In this document: in pieces, positions 62,893 to 64,000 of the stretch
How positions within the stretch are numbered: position 1 is the stretch's first letter
Layout: each line of letters begins with the position of its first letter
Assembly: GCA_943329075.2 (NCBI GenBank)
Contig: CALQCM020000005.1
Coordinates: forward strand, 62,001-126,000
DNA from: Chitinophaga pinensis
GTDB taxonomy: Bacteria; Pseudomonadota; Gammaproteobacteria; Burkholderiales; SG8-41
Direction of reading: 5' to 3'
Length of the DNA: 64,000 nucleotides
Position numbers and translations under genes: made by a program
Notes under the pieces: generated by a model
What the model was told of the DNA's origin: nothing
The model's database searches: none
What the model saw: the letters and a program-made list of their open reading frames with translations, nothing else

Positions 62893-64000
62893 TCAGGCCG
62901 CCAGTGGCCTGATCAATGTCATCAGCAAGCCGGCTGCACCGCAGACCGCTATTACCGTGATAACCCCTGCTTTATTGCGCCATATCGCCATAAACGCCGC
63001 CATTCCTATGGCGGCGGAGAACCAGTCGAACGCGCCGCCGAATCCCCGGGGCCAAAGCACGTGATAGGCGAAAAAAGCCGCCAGATTCAAAATCACACCG
63101 ACCACCGCGGCAGTAATGCCCGTTAGCGGCGCCGTAAATTTCAGATTGCCATGCGTGGTTTCGATCAGCGGTGCGCCGAGAAAAATCATGATGAAGCTGG
63201 GCAGGAATGTGAAGTAGGTGACGACGATCGCTGCGGCGACGCCCGCCAGCGCCAGGTTGTCCGGGCCGAACAGCTGTTTGGTCCAGCCGCCGACAAAACC
63301 GATGAACGTGACAACCATGATGAGCGGTCCGGGTGTGGTTTCGCCAAGGGCAAGTCCGTCCATCATTTGCGCTGCGCTGAGCCACTGATACTGCTCGACG
63401 CCCCCCTGATAAACGTAAGGCAACACGGCGTATGCGCCGCCAAAAGTGAGCAACGCGGCTTTGGTGAAGAACCAGCCCATTTGCGAGAGCGTGTGTTCCC
63501 AGCCGAACGCGGCGATCAACAACGCCATGGGAACCGTCCACAGGATTGCGCCGATGAGGCAAACACGCGCGACGCGCGGCCAGCTGAACAGTGCGTGCGG
63601 CGGGGTCGGTGTTGCGTCATCAATGATGGCCGCCCCCGCGCTGTGCTTGCTCGTGCCGTGGCCGCCCCCGATCGCAAAATAGGCGGGGTAAAAACGCCCC
63701 CCCAGATAGCCGGTCAAACCGGCGCCGAGGACGATGTATGGAAACGGCAGGTTAAAGGCGAAAATCGCGATAAACGATACCGCTGCAATTGACCACAGCA
63801 CGCCGTTTTTAAGCGCGCGGCTGCCAATGCGGTGCGCCGCAAACAGGACGATGGCAATGACCGCAGGCTTGATGCCCTGCAAAATGCCGGCGACTGCCGG
63901 CACGTTGCCGTAGCTCATGTAGACCCAGGACAAACCGATCAGTAAAAACAGCGACGGCAGCACAAACAGGGCGCCGGCGATTACGCCCCCCAGCGTCCGG
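62893..64000 (-). CDS. Chromate transporter ChrA family, partial (5' end outside window)
   Basis: The frame is open to the right edge (369 codons visible), beginning in TLGGVIAGALFVLPSLFLL of the first ChrA domain. The second domain follows with FFTKAALLTFGGAYAVLPYV, GETTPGPLIMVVTFIGFVGGW and LPSFIMIFLGAPLIE. The GETTPGP and LTFGGAYAVLPY motifs define the family; two-domain members export chromate. It converges on bepA with 2 bases between stops. Confidence 0.92.
   Translation of the reverse strand, partial: RTLGGVIAGALFVLPSLFLLIGLSWVYMSYGNVPAVAGILQGIKPAVIAIVLFAAHRIGSRALKNGVLWSIAAVSFIAIFAFNLPFPYIVLGAGLTGYLGGRFYPAYFAIGGGHGTSKHSAGAAIIDDATPTPPHALFSWPRVARVCLIGAILWTVPMALLIAAFGWEHTLSQMGWFFTKAALLTFGGAYAVLPYVYQGGVEQYQWLSAAQMMDGLALGETTPGPLIMVVTFIGFVGGWTKQLFGPDNLALAGVAAAIVVTYFTFLPSFIMIFLGAPLIETTHGNLKFTAPLTGITAAVVGVILNLAAFFAYHVLWPRGFGGAFDWFSAAIGMAAFMAIWRNKAGVITVIAVCGAAGLLMTLIRPLAA

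Overview
The window reads as chromosomal DNA of a high-GC betaproteobacterium; I cannot name the genus. The lineage call rests on the betaproteobacterial look of SucC and the type IV pilins, two TctC-type solute receptors with a TctBA permease, an FdsA-type NAD-linked formate dehydrogenase, and sox genes. No rRNA, tRNA or CRISPR array was recognised.

Layout. (1) 1-2026: partial CapA-like gene, universal stress protein, and a strong small-RNA candidate with a CCUCCUCC loop. (2) 2027-21730: a C1/oxalate district: sucCD (SucC carries a lysine-rich tail), a fused FdsG-FdsB and FdsA formate dehydrogenase, an alpha/beta hydrolase, a lone TctC, formate-THF ligase, a TerC protein, tctCBA, a Crp/Fnr-type regulator, oxalyl-CoA decarboxylase, formyl-CoA transferase and a formyltransferase-fold protein like the hydrolase domain of 10-formyl-THF dehydrogenase. 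Two promoters, before fhs and before oxc, share an Fnr-like palindrome exactly 22 bases from an identical TATATT, which ties the two ends of the district into one probable regulon. (3) 22034-33519: eight co-directional signalling genes: CHASE2-Ser/Thr kinase, PP2C phosphatase, double-FHA protein, CHASE2-class III cyclase, cyclic-nucleotide phosphodiesterase-like metallo-hydrolase, GAF-GspE/PilB ATPase, GAF-HD-GYP. (4) 33548-49914: a glycosylation locus with five paralogous TPR-GT9-like glycosyltransferases, one SPINDLY/OGT-type (GT41) enzyme, a GT8-like enzyme, a GT2-FkbM fusion, FkbM, TylF-like and other methyltransferases and a 2OG-Fe(II) oxygenase. It runs directly into (5) 50130-51198: two tandem type IV pilins, the first behind a sigma-54 promoter. 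I infer a pilin or surface-protein glycosylation system. (6) 51224-53356: soxYZ and a fused soxX-soxA.

(7) 53528-61021: a roughly 7.3-kb AT-richer integrative element inserted in the 3' end of moaC, bounded by 121-bp direct repeats that differ at one base, with a tyrosine recombinase next to the intact moaC. Its cargo is a compact graspetide-like RiPP cluster: a 60-residue precursor ending in RPSDSDHDN, a terminator, an MvdD-like ATP-grasp ligase, an SbmA/BacA-like membrane transporter and a secreted Sel1-repeat protein. A perfect -35 box followed by an 11-G tract lies upstream of the precursor and could make expression phase-variable. A 142-bp MITE-like element with perfect 12-bp inverted ends and a 5-bp target duplication sits just upstream. 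This element is my best candidate for an undescribed system. (8) 60890-64000: moaC, a BepA-like M48 protease and a partial chromate transporter.
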